DNA from: Monosporascus cannonballus
Lineage: Eukaryota; Ascomycota; Sordariomycetes; Xylariales
NCBI GenBank assembly: GCA_004154925.1
Contig: QJNS01000175.1
Span: forward strand, 103,739-167,738
Length of the DNA: 64,000 nt
Direction: 5' to 3'
The first letter of the stretch is position 1. Each line of letters opens with the position of its first letter. The notes beneath the pieces were generated by a model that did no database searches, had not been told where the DNA came from, and saw only the letters and a program-made list of their open reading frames with translations. Positions 50,062 through 61,557 of the stretch are shown one piece after another. Both the position numbers and the translations under genes were made by a program.

Positions 50062-50251
50062 TATTACAGGCTAAAGCCTATGGGGCGGCTCGGGCTTACG
50101 GAGCGAACTCCTTAGCCCGAATTTACCCATATGTATCTAAGGAGCAGCCACTTTGCTGGTAGCTAGCTATTTCTCCCCTTCTCTCCTTATTTTAAATATA
50201 AATTTTCGTTAGGCCGTACGTTTGTTTAGCTTACGTATTATGCCCGTTATA
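50062..50251 (+). repeat. 5' LTR of element B
   Basis: 190 bp, TATTACAGG (mutated TGTTACAGG) to CCGTTATA. Confidence 0.93.
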
Positions 50252-50449
50252 TATATTTAAGGTTTTAACTTATTATAATTTCCGAAAAACGAAATAATAA
50301 CAAAACGTATTTTAAAAATATTTTAATTATAGATAATAGGTTAAAAAGTATTTTACAATAAGAAAGTTACGAAATAATATAATTAACGAAACCATAAGCA
50401 AACTTACGGTATTAACTTTATCTGAAATTATTAAAAAAATTTATAATAT

Positions 50450-53400
50450 TAATTATTCGTAAATATGCTTTAAAAACTTAATATATAATAAAAACAGTTT
50501 GCCAAATTAATTCTAAGCTGTACCGAAATAATAAATAATTTATTTAATTAAATAATAAAAATAAAAAAATATTTTTTTTTCAAAAACGAAAAAGAAAACC
50601 CTTTTAAAATAAGATCCGTTTCGTTAAAAATTTACGATAAGCTTACCGCTTAATAATATATTTGCAAAAGCGAATGGTAAACTTATAAAATAGTTTTCAT
50701 AAAATAAAAAATAATAAATAATTTATTTATTTTTGTTATATTTTATACGAAAATAAGAAAAAACCGATTTATTTCCGGTTTTTTATAACAATTTGCTTAA
50801 ATATTATAATATTTATATTTACCGAAAAGTAATTACGATTAAATTATGAATTCGAAATAAGAAAATTATAAAAAAGATTTCGGTATTAATAATTTCTTTT
50901 TTATATAAAAAGTAATTTAAAAATAAATAAACGGTAAAATCCGTTAAAACGTAATTATAATATACAAGGTAAAATAATAATTAACGGTTTTAGGATTATT
51001 TATTACATTTTAAGCGTAAATTAACCGATTATAAAGGCCTAATATAATCTTTAATAATTAAAATAATTTCCTTATATATTAGTATTAATATATAATTCTG
51101 TAATACGTTAATAATCAAAAATATATTTTACAATAATTATAACCGTTAAATACGGAATGTAAAAAAGATAATTGATTATTTAAAGAGTTTATGCCGTTAT
51201 TATATAAACAAAAGAAATAATTTAGTATTGTAATAAGACAACGGTATAATTACTTAATAATAATATATTAATTAAATTAATAAATAGGCTTAAATAATAA
51301 ACGTTTAAAAAATATATTTATAACCGATATCGCGTAATTAATTACGTTAATTCTTAAATTTATAAATTAATAATAAAATAATCGACAAACCGATCTGGGG
51401 GAAATTTAAGATAAAACTTAAATAACCGGCTGTATACGAAATAATTTTCCGATAACGAAATAAAAATTCGGAAATAAAAAAAATATTTTTATTATGCTAT
51501 TAAAAATTCTTTATATTAAAAGTACCTTAAATATAAATTTGCAAAACGGCCTTATTTAATTAAGACGGAAATTACGATAATAAATTAGCGGAATACTGTT
51601 AACGGAAATAATAATTCGAATGACGAAAATTTAAAAAAAAAATAACTTTTATAAAATGTTATTAATAAAAAACGTATTAAAAGAATTAGAGAAAATTAAT
51701 AATAAACTAAATAATACCTTTTTTATATTAAACGCTTTAATTAACAATATCATATATATAAACGTCCTAATTAATAATAAATATATTTATTATTTTGTGT
51801 TTAATTAATAATTAATTTGTTATTTAAATTTTTACGGTATATTTATTATATCCCGGTAATTAAGATTAACGAAAAATAGCAAATTTATAATAGCCGCAAT
51901 TCGAAAAATTATTTACGTTAACGTAAATTTAAACGGTTATTTAAAACGAATTTAAAAATACGTAATTAAAAACTTGTTTTATTTTTTCATTTTAAAACAA
52001 TTTTGATTAAAATATAATAATATCGTATATAAAGCGAAATAACGGTTTATCCGTTTTGCAAATAATATTACTGCACCCATATTACGCGAAAAAAATAGCT
52101 TAATAAGGAACTTAAAGACCGCTTAAAAAAATAATTTCAAAATTATAAAAAAGCCCGCCTAATAACAATTATAACCTTTACGGCAATAACGTAATAAAGC
52201 TGCCGTAAAAAAAGAAATATAATTATTTGTAATTTTTATAAAAAAATATTAATAAAGCTTTAAAAATAAAGCCGGAATTAACTTTTAAAGATATAACGAA
52301 ATGTTTTTTTTTAAAGAAATACGGAAATTTCGAAATCTTTTTATATATAACGCAAATTCGTTATTATTATTTTATTATAATAATAATAACGTGGCGATAA
52401 ACTTGAAAATAAATGCTTTAAATTAAAAACAATAATTTTATAAAAACCCTTATACGGGATATTAAGGAAAAACTTATTAAGTTTATGCAAAATATTTATC
52501 AATTTATTTAATATAAATTAAATTCGGATTAATAATTGTTTTATAAATATCCCGGTATTATTTGTAAAAAAATACTTAACAAAAACGTACGGTTTTACGT
52601 AAATTATAGAAAATTAAATAAAATTATAAAACGAAATTATTATCTTTTTTCGTTAATAAAAAAGATATTATAAACCTTATTATAAGCCCGGAAATTTACG
52701 ATATTTAACATTTAAACGGCCTTTTACCGGTTATGTATCCGCTAAGGAAATAAATAAAAAATTACGTTCCCTATACGTTTTAGACTTTTCGAATAATTAA
52801 TATATTTATTCGGCCTTAACGGTATACCGGCTGCTTTTTAACATTCTATTAATATTATATTAAAACGTTATTTTAATAATTTTTATTCCGTATATATAAA
52901 TAATATATTAGTTTATTCGGCCGGTTTTCGAACTGATTATATAGCCAAAATTAAGCTGGTATTCCGTAGTTTAACGGAAGTAAAATTAAAGCTGGACCCG
53001 GATAAATACAAATCTGCAATCTAGGAAACAAAATATCTAAGGTTTATTATCGAAATAAAAATAATTTTAAAAGTTAAATTTACAAAAATTATTATTATTC
53101 GAAAATAAAAGGCCTTTATTAACATAAAAAGGGTTAAAGATTTTATCGGGTTTGCCAACTTTTACCGAACTTTTATGAAAATCTTTAACGAAATAACAGC
53201 TTTTTTTATAACTAATTTAAAAAAGTCCTTTTGCTAAAAAAAAAACAAAACATAATAAGTTTTTAATCGATTTAAAAAGTTTTTTATTATAACGCCTATT
53301 TTTACGTATTAAAACCCCGAAAAGAATAGTAATAAAGGCAAATTATTTTGGCTGGAAAATTACAAAGTACTTATTCTAATTCAATTTATTAAAATACCTA

Positions 53401-55230
53401 TAATTAATTTTGTATTTTTTAAAGAAATTATCGTTAATTAAATATAATTATAAAATATACGATAAAAAATTCCTAATTATTATTAAAATATGAATAAAAT
53501 AAAAAAATTAAAAGTTAATTAATTTTTTTACGATTTTAATAAATTACGCAAATTTTTAATACTTTATAAATACGCGCAAACTTATTAAAAAATAAATTTA
53601 ATAAATAGGCTTTTTATTTACTTTTAATTTAGTAATTAAATAGTACTTTAATAAATTAATACATTAACCCAATATTATATTTTGCAATAAAAAATATTAA
53701 ATTTAAAAGGTAAATAATCCGGTTAATGAAGAAAATAATAATTATTTAATAAACTAATGCCAATTTAAAAAATATTAATAACTATAATTTATTTAAAATA
53801 AGGAAATAACAAATAACCGATTATATCTTTTGGTAAAAAAATATTTTTCGAAAAAACCATTTTAGAAATATAAAATTTAAAAATTATTAAAAATAAGATT
53901 TTAAATATAACGTACGTTATTATACTTTAAAAGTTATATAATTTCCCCCCAGTTATAAACATAATAAACATTTTTATAACGGAATAGTTTTTTAATTTTA
54001 AAAATCTTTTATAAATTAAAAAATATATTTAAATCCTTATTTCAAAATTATTACGAACGTTATTAATTTAACGGATATACGATTTTTATATTACCGGCCA
54101 TTTAAAAAAACCTTACGTTAATAATATTAATTTATAATTATTATTAGCCGTAATAAATTTGAATTATATATGATTTTTACCCTAATTATAATATATATAA
54201 TAAGTTATATATATATATATAAATACGAAAGAAAAATTATTATAGCTTTTATTTATTTTACACCGATTTTATTTAAATTTTTCGGTAAATTGTATAATTA
54301 ATTTATTAATAAAATAAAAAAAACTTTATTTTTTTCTAATATTTTGTAATTATTTAATAAAAATAATTATTTTAAAATTAATATCCGATAAAAAAATAAT
54401 TAAAAAAATTTTTGAACTTATTTATATAACTTAATAAATATATAATAATAACTGATAATCATTCATATTTTTAAATATATAAAATTACGGAAAAAATTAA
54501 TTAAAAACTTTTTGCATATTTCTATTATTTTATAAATTACGTACAATATATTTAGGCCGAATTTTACTAACAGCATAAAAAGCTTTTAACGGTAAAAATT
54601 AATCGTTAAAAATAACCGTTTTTTTATTTTACAAATATAATATAAAATTTATTAACAAAATATTAATAATTATTTAATTAATTTTTAAAGCCAAAAAAAT
54701 ATATTTTATTAAAGAATTATTAAAAAATATACAATTTATATAAATTATTATAATATTAATATAAACCCGGATAAAAAATTAATTAACATTTTAAAAAAAT
54801 AAATATTATATTTTAAAATAAAAACTTTAAAATAATTAAATTTAAAAACTATAATCATTTTATAATTATTTAAATAAATATTTTAAATATATATTAAATA
54901 TAAAATTATTATAATTATATTACAAAATACCGTAAAATTAAATATATTGTTAAAAGTATATTTAAAATTTAATATAAAATCTTTATAATTAATAATAAAA
55001 AACTTATTTTTTAATTAAATTTTAAATAATAATTAATTGTTATTAATATTATTAAAAATAATATATAATAAAATATATATTAAAGGCCGAAAATAAATAT
55101 ATAAATTGCGATCGTTAAAAAAGGTTATTTGTAAAATAAGCAGATTACGCCGAACTAATATAAAAATAACGTAATAACTTTAAAAATATAATTATTTTTA
55201 ATAATTTCGAAAAATTGTTTAAAAACGAAA
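50450..55230 (+). pseudogene. gag-pol remnant of element B
   Basis: Parallel to element A but with its own mutations. The reverse transcriptase thumb is well kept: VKDFIGFANFYRTFM lies at about 53135-53180, preceded by the palm segment around 52975-53060. RNase H and integrase follow to about 54700 but are hard to read. The 3' end (about 55171-55220) repeats the NNFEKLF-type segment seen in element A. No frame is open. Confidence 0.8.
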
Positions 55231-55340
55231 ATTAGATCGGCGAAAACATAAAATACGAATAAAAATAAAAAAAAAGGTATAAGCAAAACTGCCGCCGCCT
55301 TGCCGTAATCTCGTTATTTCCTAAGGGCGAAAAAAAATAA

Positions 55341-55530
55341 TATTATAGGCTAAAACCTATAAGGCGGTTCGAGCTTACGGAACGAACTTCTTAACCCGAG
55401 CTCACCCATATGTATATAAAAAATAGCCATTTTGCTGGTGGCTAGCTGTTTCTCCCCTTCCTTCCTTACCTTGAATATAAACCTTCGTTGGGCCGTGCCT
55501 CCGTTCAGTCTACGCATCGTACCCGTCACA
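55341..55530 (+). repeat. 3' LTR of element B
   Basis: 190 bp, TATTATAGG to the intact CCGTCACA. The other half is the least mutated LTR copy of this family here. Confidence 0.93.
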
Positions 55531-55779
55531 TTACGTATATATATTTTGTAATATATATAACACTAAGGCTTTTATAATTTCAAATTTTAATAATAAAATA
55601 ATGGAAATATATTACATGGTTTTTTAATTCCTACGAAGTTCACAGTTTATCAACATTTATAAATATGTATAAATTTTAATAATATATTTAATTTTAAACA
55701 AATAAATTAAGTTTTTTTTTTAAAAAATATATATATCCGGTTTTATAACCGTAATATGATAGATTTTATATATGCATTG

Positions 55780-55895
55780 CCTTTATTTTATTATATAGTG
55801 TTTTGTTAACTTATTATTAATTTTTTTATATCGCGTGTTTTGGTGGAAATCCGTATGCATTGCTAGGGTGATTCATTGGGTGGGGTTCCAGGTTA
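55780..55895 (+). repeat. Dispersed repeat, copy 2, at the AT/GC boundary
   Basis: Matches 44085-44190 inverted (30 bp at 27/30, weaker similarity further out). The AT-rich block ends within it: before about 55830 the DNA is AT-rich, after it GC is normal. Confidence 0.55.
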
Positions 55896-56410
55896 GGCTT
55901 CAGTCTTCTAACGCAATACACATCACACTATTACTGCACAGCACTCCTGTTCACTGTATTCCTCCGCCTTAATAATCTCCCTCGTTCTCATCTATTACAG
56001 AGCCCATCTTCTACTCCTAATCAACGATTATGGGAGTAGGAACAGGAGCCTCCTACGTATTATATGCCGTATGATTAGAACGGTCGGGGGCCTTTGGCAG
56101 GAGGAGACGGTTGGGTTACGGGGCTAGCCGTCCGTAGTCGGGACGGCGTGGAGACTGTTGCTCCGTTGTTGGAGCTGAACCGTGGCTGTGAGATGCATTT
56201 CTAAGTGGGAGGTGTACGAATATTATTGGTCGCGAGTTTTGGGCGCGCATAGGTGCCATATAGTGTGTTCTCCTTTACGGTTGGCCGTCATAGCAATTAA
56301 CACCGGTCGGGTTAAATTGGCAATGGTGCCTAACACCCCGCCAGATTCAGCCCGTGAGGCTGAATCAAGATCCTGTCTCGGCCTTATTTGACTTCCCTCT
56401 TCTCAGGTGA
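55896..56410. other. Non-coding stretch with two small hairpins
   Basis: Normal GC. CTACTCC (56012 region) can pair with GGAGTAG about 25 bp on. At 56344-56366 a perfect 9-bp stem GATTCAGCC/GGCTGAATC has a 5-nt loop. The 69-codon ORF at 56182-56391 has no recognisable motif and overlaps the second hairpin, so I do not call it a gene. Confidence 0.45.
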
Positions 56411-56414
56411 GGGA

Positions 56415-56790
56415 ATGGGTACCCATCTACTACCCATCTGATTTGGTGGGTACCCATTGAGTCTTGCTAAGGACCCACTGTATCCTTTGTGTCCTTAATT
56501 GCGATTATTTTAAGATTATTTCAAAAATGTTTTTTTTTAAAAAAATATTCTGCTTATTTTTATATTTTCTATTATATTTAACTTTTTGTATTAAGTTTCA
56601 GTTTCCTCTTTAATTCGAACTTTTATCATAATTTTTTTAATAAAATATTTTTAGCAATGGGTTCAGATGGGTTCTTGGCAAAACCCATTGGGTACCCGCG
56701 GGTCTTGTTCTTTCCGCCAAGGACCCACGGGTGACCCATGGGTCCTTGGCATCACCCCCGGGTGCCCGTGGGCCGTGGGTGATTTTCGAT
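56415..56790. repeat. GGGTACCC palindrome cluster, possible fold-back element
   Basis: Two GC-rich arms (56415-56480 and 56655-56790) packed with GGGTACCC, ACCCATTGGGT, GACCCATGGGTC and CCCACGGGT words enclose about 170 bp of AT-rich DNA. Inverted pairs such as CCCATCTGA (56433-56441) and TCAGATGGG (56663-56671) link the arms; CTAAGGACCCAC and CCAAGGACCCAC are direct repeats. It looks like a degraded inverted-repeat transposon or MITE, but no target duplication was identified. Confidence 0.4.
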
Positions 56791-56827
56791 GTGTTGTTCC
56801 TCCCTCGCCCTACCCTCTTCCATTCTC

Positions 56828-56870
56828 AACCAATTCATTTTGATCCAACTCTCCTGCTCCTTAAAATATA
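56828..56870 (+). promoter_or_regulatory. Possible CAAT/TATA elements of the NLR gene
   Basis: ACCAATTC near 56829 and AAAATATA at 56863-56870, about 160 nt before the start codon, in otherwise GC-balanced DNA. Position and spacing suit a fungal promoter; no experimental basis. Confidence 0.25.
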
Positions 56871-57028
56871 CTCAAGCGCATTGATTTCGTTTTGAGTGAG
56901 CTGCGATTTTTGAACCTCGCCGAGAAACCCTTACGACGCAACAGAACCGAGGGATCCTGATTGAACGCCCTCCGAATCGTGGTCCTGAAGACATTACATC
57001 TTGACCTACCTCCATTGCACTCCCCAAT

Positions 57029-60000
57029 ATGTCGAATCCTAAGGATTACACCGTCGGCTGGATATGCGCCCTAAGTACGGAGTACGTTGCCGCGCAAGCT
57101 TTTCTCGACGAAGAGCACGAACGGCCGGAATACGTGTCCTCCAATGACAACAACGATTACACGCTGGGCAAAATTGGGAAGCATAATGTCGTTATCGCCG
57201 TCTTACCCTACGGGGAGTACGGTATATCCTCCGCAACAAGCGTCGCAAAAGACATGTTACACAGCTTCCCTAATATCAGAATCGGTCTGATGGTCGGCAT
57301 CGGCGGCGGCGCGCCAAGCCCCAAGCATGATATCCGTCTTGGCGACATCGTGGTCAGTGCTACTAGCAATGGGAAGGGTGGTGTGCTCCAGTACGACTTT
57401 GGCAAAACGATACAAGGACAAGATTTCCAAGAGACAGGGTTCTTGAACCAGCCACCAACTCTCCTGCGGGCAGCGGTGAATGGACTCAAAGCCCAGTACG
57501 AGAGGAAAGGGCATCAGCTTGAAGAAGTCATTAACGGCATTCTCCAGAAGAATCCAGTATTGCGGAAGAAGTATAGGCGACCGGAGCCAGGTACTGACAG
57601 GCTATACCAAGCCGGGGTAACTCACCCTCTAAATAGTAACTTAACCTGCGCGGCAGTTTGTGGCGAGGACCCATCAAGTTTGATATTGCGGCCCGGACGG
57701 ACCGGGGACGGGGGTAATCTGGTAGTTCATTACGGCCTGATTGCTTCGGCGAACCAATTGATGAAGGACGCATTGGTTCGGGATAGACTTGCAGCGCAAA
57801 AGGACGTTTTGTGTTTTGAAATGGAGGCGGCAGGGTTGATGAACCATTTTCCCTGTCTGGTTATTCGCGGTGTATGTGATTACTCGGACTCCCATAAGAA
57901 CAAGGACTGGCAAGGATACGCAGCAATGACGGCGGCTGCATACACGAAAGATCTTATATGTCGAATCGCGCCAATCAAGGTTGAGCATGAGAAGAGGATC
58001 AGAGATATTCTCTCAGGTCAGTCCAAGGGAATCCAAGAATCATCCTGTTAATAAACATTAATTCTGTATTATGGCAGACATCGAAGAAAACGTTATTGGC
58101 ATGTCAAGACTAGTGGCTAGAGCCACGTCGAATGCGAGTGAGTTACTGCTTCATATTCCATTGAGGCTATTAATCCTAGTTGTCGAATTTCGAATCATAC
58201 TACTAGGACGCGAGTGGAGTCTGACTGGGTCCAGAATCAGATAAGAAGTATCCGGTCCCGATACAGCTCCCACAGCCCCCAAACCCTTTCTTCAAAGGCA
58301 GACAAGACGTTCTCAAAGATATCCAATCCGCATTCTGGCCCTGTGACGCCAAGAACGACCGACCCCCTCCTGGTCGTAAGGAGATCATCCTTTACGGTCT
58401 CGGGGGTGCAGGCAAATCGCAAGTCGCTTTGGAGTATGCTTGCAAAAACAGAGAGAGGTATGCAGTGATCATCTGGATTAATGCGCAGAATGCAGCCGAA
58501 CTAGAAACCAGCGCCAGCCGTGCCGTGACATCGGTCATCAATCATTATACTGCTAATTGGGAGGATTTTCCCGGCCGGTATAAGCGTATTGCTCTGGCGT
58601 TGAATATCTTTGAAGAAAAGATAGAGGACTACAACGACCTCATAAATGCAGCAAATAAATGTCCAAACGACAAGATTCTAAAAGGCTGGTTGCCCCAAGA
58701 TCCACAGCACGCCTGGTTACTCATCTTAGATAATTACGATGATCCGAAATCCTGCAATATCGACACGATCCTACCCATAACAGACGCCGGGCATGTGCTG
58801 ATTACCAGTCGCAATCCCAGTGCTGGCATGAGGTGCCGGACGATTAAGATTCCACCCAGTCTAGGAGAGATTGAGAGTGTGGAATTCCTGATGGAAAAGT
58901 CAGGCACAATTGCCGAATGCTGTTCGGAATCCGGTTTGTCTACACTAAAATTACCTGATGGTTTTGCAATGATTAATTTTCTGATATCGACAGACTATGC
59001 ATATGCCCGAGAGATCGTCGAGGTTTTTGGCCGCCTCCCGCTTGCCATCGACCACGCCGGCGCTTATCTACGCAAGACGCAAATTACATTCCAAAGCTAT
59101 GCAAAACGGCTCGGGGACGGCCCTGGAAACACCCACTCTCCGACCGCTATCTGGCAAGCCTCGTTCGACAAGATCAGTGAAAACTCAAAGCAACTAATTC
59201 AGCTATGTTCCTTGATTGGGAACACCGATATCCCAATCAAACTGCTACAGGGTGGCAAGGGGATCATCGACTGGATGACAGGTATGTTAATGATGAGTGG
59301 TGGCCATAGGGGAGAATAGCTTTTTTTCTGACATCAAGAATCGCAAGACGATGCAACCATCGATGAGGCCGTGGGAGGGCTTCTCTCGTTCTCTCTTGTC
59401 GACCGGAATCAGAATGACGGCTTGTCGATACATTCGCTAGTGCATGAATACGCTCGAGCCTCTCTCGACAGCGATTCAAAATTACAGCATTCTCGACGGG
59501 TCGTGGAGATGGTCGCCGCGACCTTCGCTTTCGATGACACCAGGACCGCTGATCAATGGGCCTACGAACGTCGTATCTTGCCACATATCAACAGTTGCTT
59601 CAATATCTTCATGTCGCAATTGGCTCGAGAAGATGATCCGCTAGACGGCCGAACTAGAAAACTTGTTTACAATCTCGCGCAAGCGTACACGCATCTTGGC
59701 GACATGCACAAATCCAATGCTCTGTACGAACGAGGGTTGAGCGGCGCAGAGACGTCAACGGAGATCTACGACATCACCATGATGGATTCATTCGGGATGA
59801 ACCTGCGGTTGCAGGCCAAGTACGGCGATGCGCTTAAATGGTACACCCGAGCAAAGGACGCCATTGAGAAGGAGGCAACGCTGGGACCAGACAGTCCTGT
59901 GGCGCTCAGCGTAGCGCAGCACATCGCCACTCTCTATACCCACCAGGCCGAGTACGACAAAGCGGTACAGCAGCAGGCATTGGTGCTGGAACGGCAGAGG

Positions 60001-61557
60001 AGGATACTTGGCGAGGACCATACGTCGACCCTTGAAACGCGGTACAACCTCGCATTGGCTTTACATAGCAGCGGCAAGATGCGTGAAGCCCTCGAGGAAC
60101 TGGAGCGTGTGCGCGATGCCAGGGATCGACTACAAGGCGCTGACCATCCTGCGACCCTCGAGGCTATACACGCCGTGGCGATGGTCCTCGAGGGATTGGG
60201 CCAATATGATAAAGCGCTGCAGCAACACAAGATGGTTCTGGAGAGTCGGAAGAAGCGCCTCGGGGCAACCCATTATTCAACCCTTGACACAATGGACAGC
60301 ATTGCCAGCGTGTGCGAGTGCCTAGGGCGGTATAAGGAGGCGTCAGAGGTGTATGGAGAGGTGCTGGAGAAGCTCGATGACATTTTCGGGACTACCCACC
60401 ATCCGTGGGTGCTAACAACCCGCTCAGGCAGGGCAGATGTCTTGCTGCGGCAGGCCAAATACAAGGATGCGGCGAAGGAGTATGAGGAAGTGTACAATGG
60501 CTTTAAGTCCTTGGATATTATGGTGGCTGGTGCCTTTCCAACAAAAACCAATATCAGCAGAGTACTGCGCGACATTGGGCAGTACTCTAGGGCACTCCAA
60601 CATTGTGAGGAAGCACGACGCGGACTGGAAGAGAAGCTAAGTGGAGACCATGGACACGTGCTTGCAGCAAAGTTCTGTATGGCGAGCATATTCGAGCTGC
60701 AGGGAAGCTATGGGGAAGCACTGGAATTATACCACCAAGTATGTGAAGAGGAGGAGAAATTGGGCCCGGACCACCCTGATGCTCTTATGACAAAGTGCTT
60801 TATTGCCAGTACCACTGCCAAACAAGGACGATACCGAGAGGCGCTGGAGTGCTATAAGAACACCGAGGAGAGGCTCCAACGTGTTGTTGGTCCCAATCAC
60901 TCTGTTATGCTGATGGCGATCCAAGGGAAAGCAAATGTCCTTGAGCAATTGGGACAGTATGACGAAGCTTTGCAGCACTACCAGCGCGTCTACTGGAGTA
61001 AAGGAGAGATGCATAACACACAACACCCAGAAGCTTTCCTAGTTTTACATGGGATAGGTAAGGTATACATCGGGAAGGGGAAATATGATCAAGGGCTACA
61101 ATTCTTCAAGGTTGCAATCGAGGCATGGACGGCAGTGTTTGGCCCAGACCATCCATTGATCTTCATGGCCTTGGAGGACCAGGGCAACGCGCATATGCGA
61201 CAAGGAAAATACAAAGAAGCCCTAGAGCTGTGTGAGCGGGCGATGGATGGGTGCCGAAAGATGCTGGGAGACTATCATCCCCAGACATGCCGGGCACAGG
61301 CCAGTTTCAGTGCGGTGCTAGCGGAGAAGGGGCCTTATACCGAAGCGTCAAGCCTCTGTGAGGATGCCTTGATAAAATTGCAATCCACGCTCGGCACTGA
61401 GCATCTGTGGACGCTGAGGGCAATGCAGATCATGGCAAACATAAAGTGGAAGCACTATTACTGTTGGGATTCGGTGCGTTGGCATGCAACTGATTGGTTG
61501 GTGCGTGCAACGCTTACCCTAACGCGTCTGCAATGGTTCCGTGCCCCACCATTTTAG
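57029..61557 (+). CDS. NLR: PNP-like domain, NB-ARC NTPase, TPR repeats
   Basis: Likely an intracellular STAND-type receptor of the fungal non-self recognition class. My model has four exons: 57029-58016, 58078-58137, 58235-59281 and 59339-61557 (1437 residues). Residues 1-320 form a nucleoside-phosphorylase/nucleosidase-like domain (MVGIGGGAP, RLGDIVVS, FEMEAAGL, RGVCDYSDSHKN with its Asp). A linker PPNPFFKGRQDVL precedes the P-loop GLGGAGKSQ (58396-58422, about residues 404-412), a Walker-B-like LLILDN (58717-58734), GHVLITSR (58789-58812) and GRLPLAIDHAG (59029-59061). Residues about 800-1400 contain some 14 kinesin-light-chain-type TPR units of 42 residues, each with a 'G-x-Y-x-x-A' core and a 'G-x-x-H-P' end. 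In this family the NTPase drives oligomerisation and the TPRs sense the ligand; its partner is unknown. ATG context CCCCAATATG. Splicing is predicted, and the last 40 codons are uncertain. Confidence 0.88.
58017..58077 (+). other. Predicted intron 1 of the NLR gene (61 bp)
   Basis: Donor GTCAGT, acceptor GGCAG. It removes the TAA at 58049-58051 that otherwise ends the first exon, and joins phase 1 to phase 1. An alternative single intron, 58017-58234 or 58017-58240, also keeps the frame but is unusually long and would drop the open 60-bp exon 58078-58137. Confidence 0.55.
58138..58234 (+). other. Predicted intron 2 of the NLR gene (97 bp)
   Basis: Donor GTGAGT, branch-like CTGAC at 58221-58225, acceptor TCCAG. 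It removes the in-frame TGA at 58222-58224, and the following exon enters the NB-ARC frame exactly. The acceptor could also be six bases later (58240) without changing the frame. Confidence 0.6.
59282..59338 (+). other. Predicted intron 3 of the NLR gene (57 bp)
   Basis: Donor GTATGT, branch-like CTGAC shortly before the acceptor ATCAAG. It joins ...DWMT to ESQDDATIDEAVGGLLSFS in frame; that joined sequence matches the winged-helix-like region normally found between NB-ARC and TPR in this family. Confidence 0.8.

Larger units (their letters stand above)
50062..55530 (+). mobile_element. Ty3/gypsy element B with 190-bp LTRs
   Basis: Full-length sister of element A: 5469 bp, pol on plus. It has 190-bp LTRs (50062-50251 and 55341-55530) and a perfect target duplication TTACG (50057-50061 and 55531-55535). 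The interior is heavily AT-shifted and interrupted by stops. It marks the right end of the large AT-rich block. Confidence 0.95.

Noticed and set aside
1..55800. Mitochondrial origin of the AT-rich DNA
   Set aside because: Filled with nuclear LTR retrotransposons with target duplications and joined directly to an intron-bearing nuclear gene.
56182..56391. 69-codon plus ORF upstream of the NLR
   Set aside because: No motif, and its 3' part overlaps a 9-bp perfect hairpin; nothing supports expression.
57208..61026. Numerous ORFs on both strands within the NLR gene
   Set aside because: Shadows of the GC-balanced coding exons; none has recognisable domains and the plus frame of the NLR explains the region.
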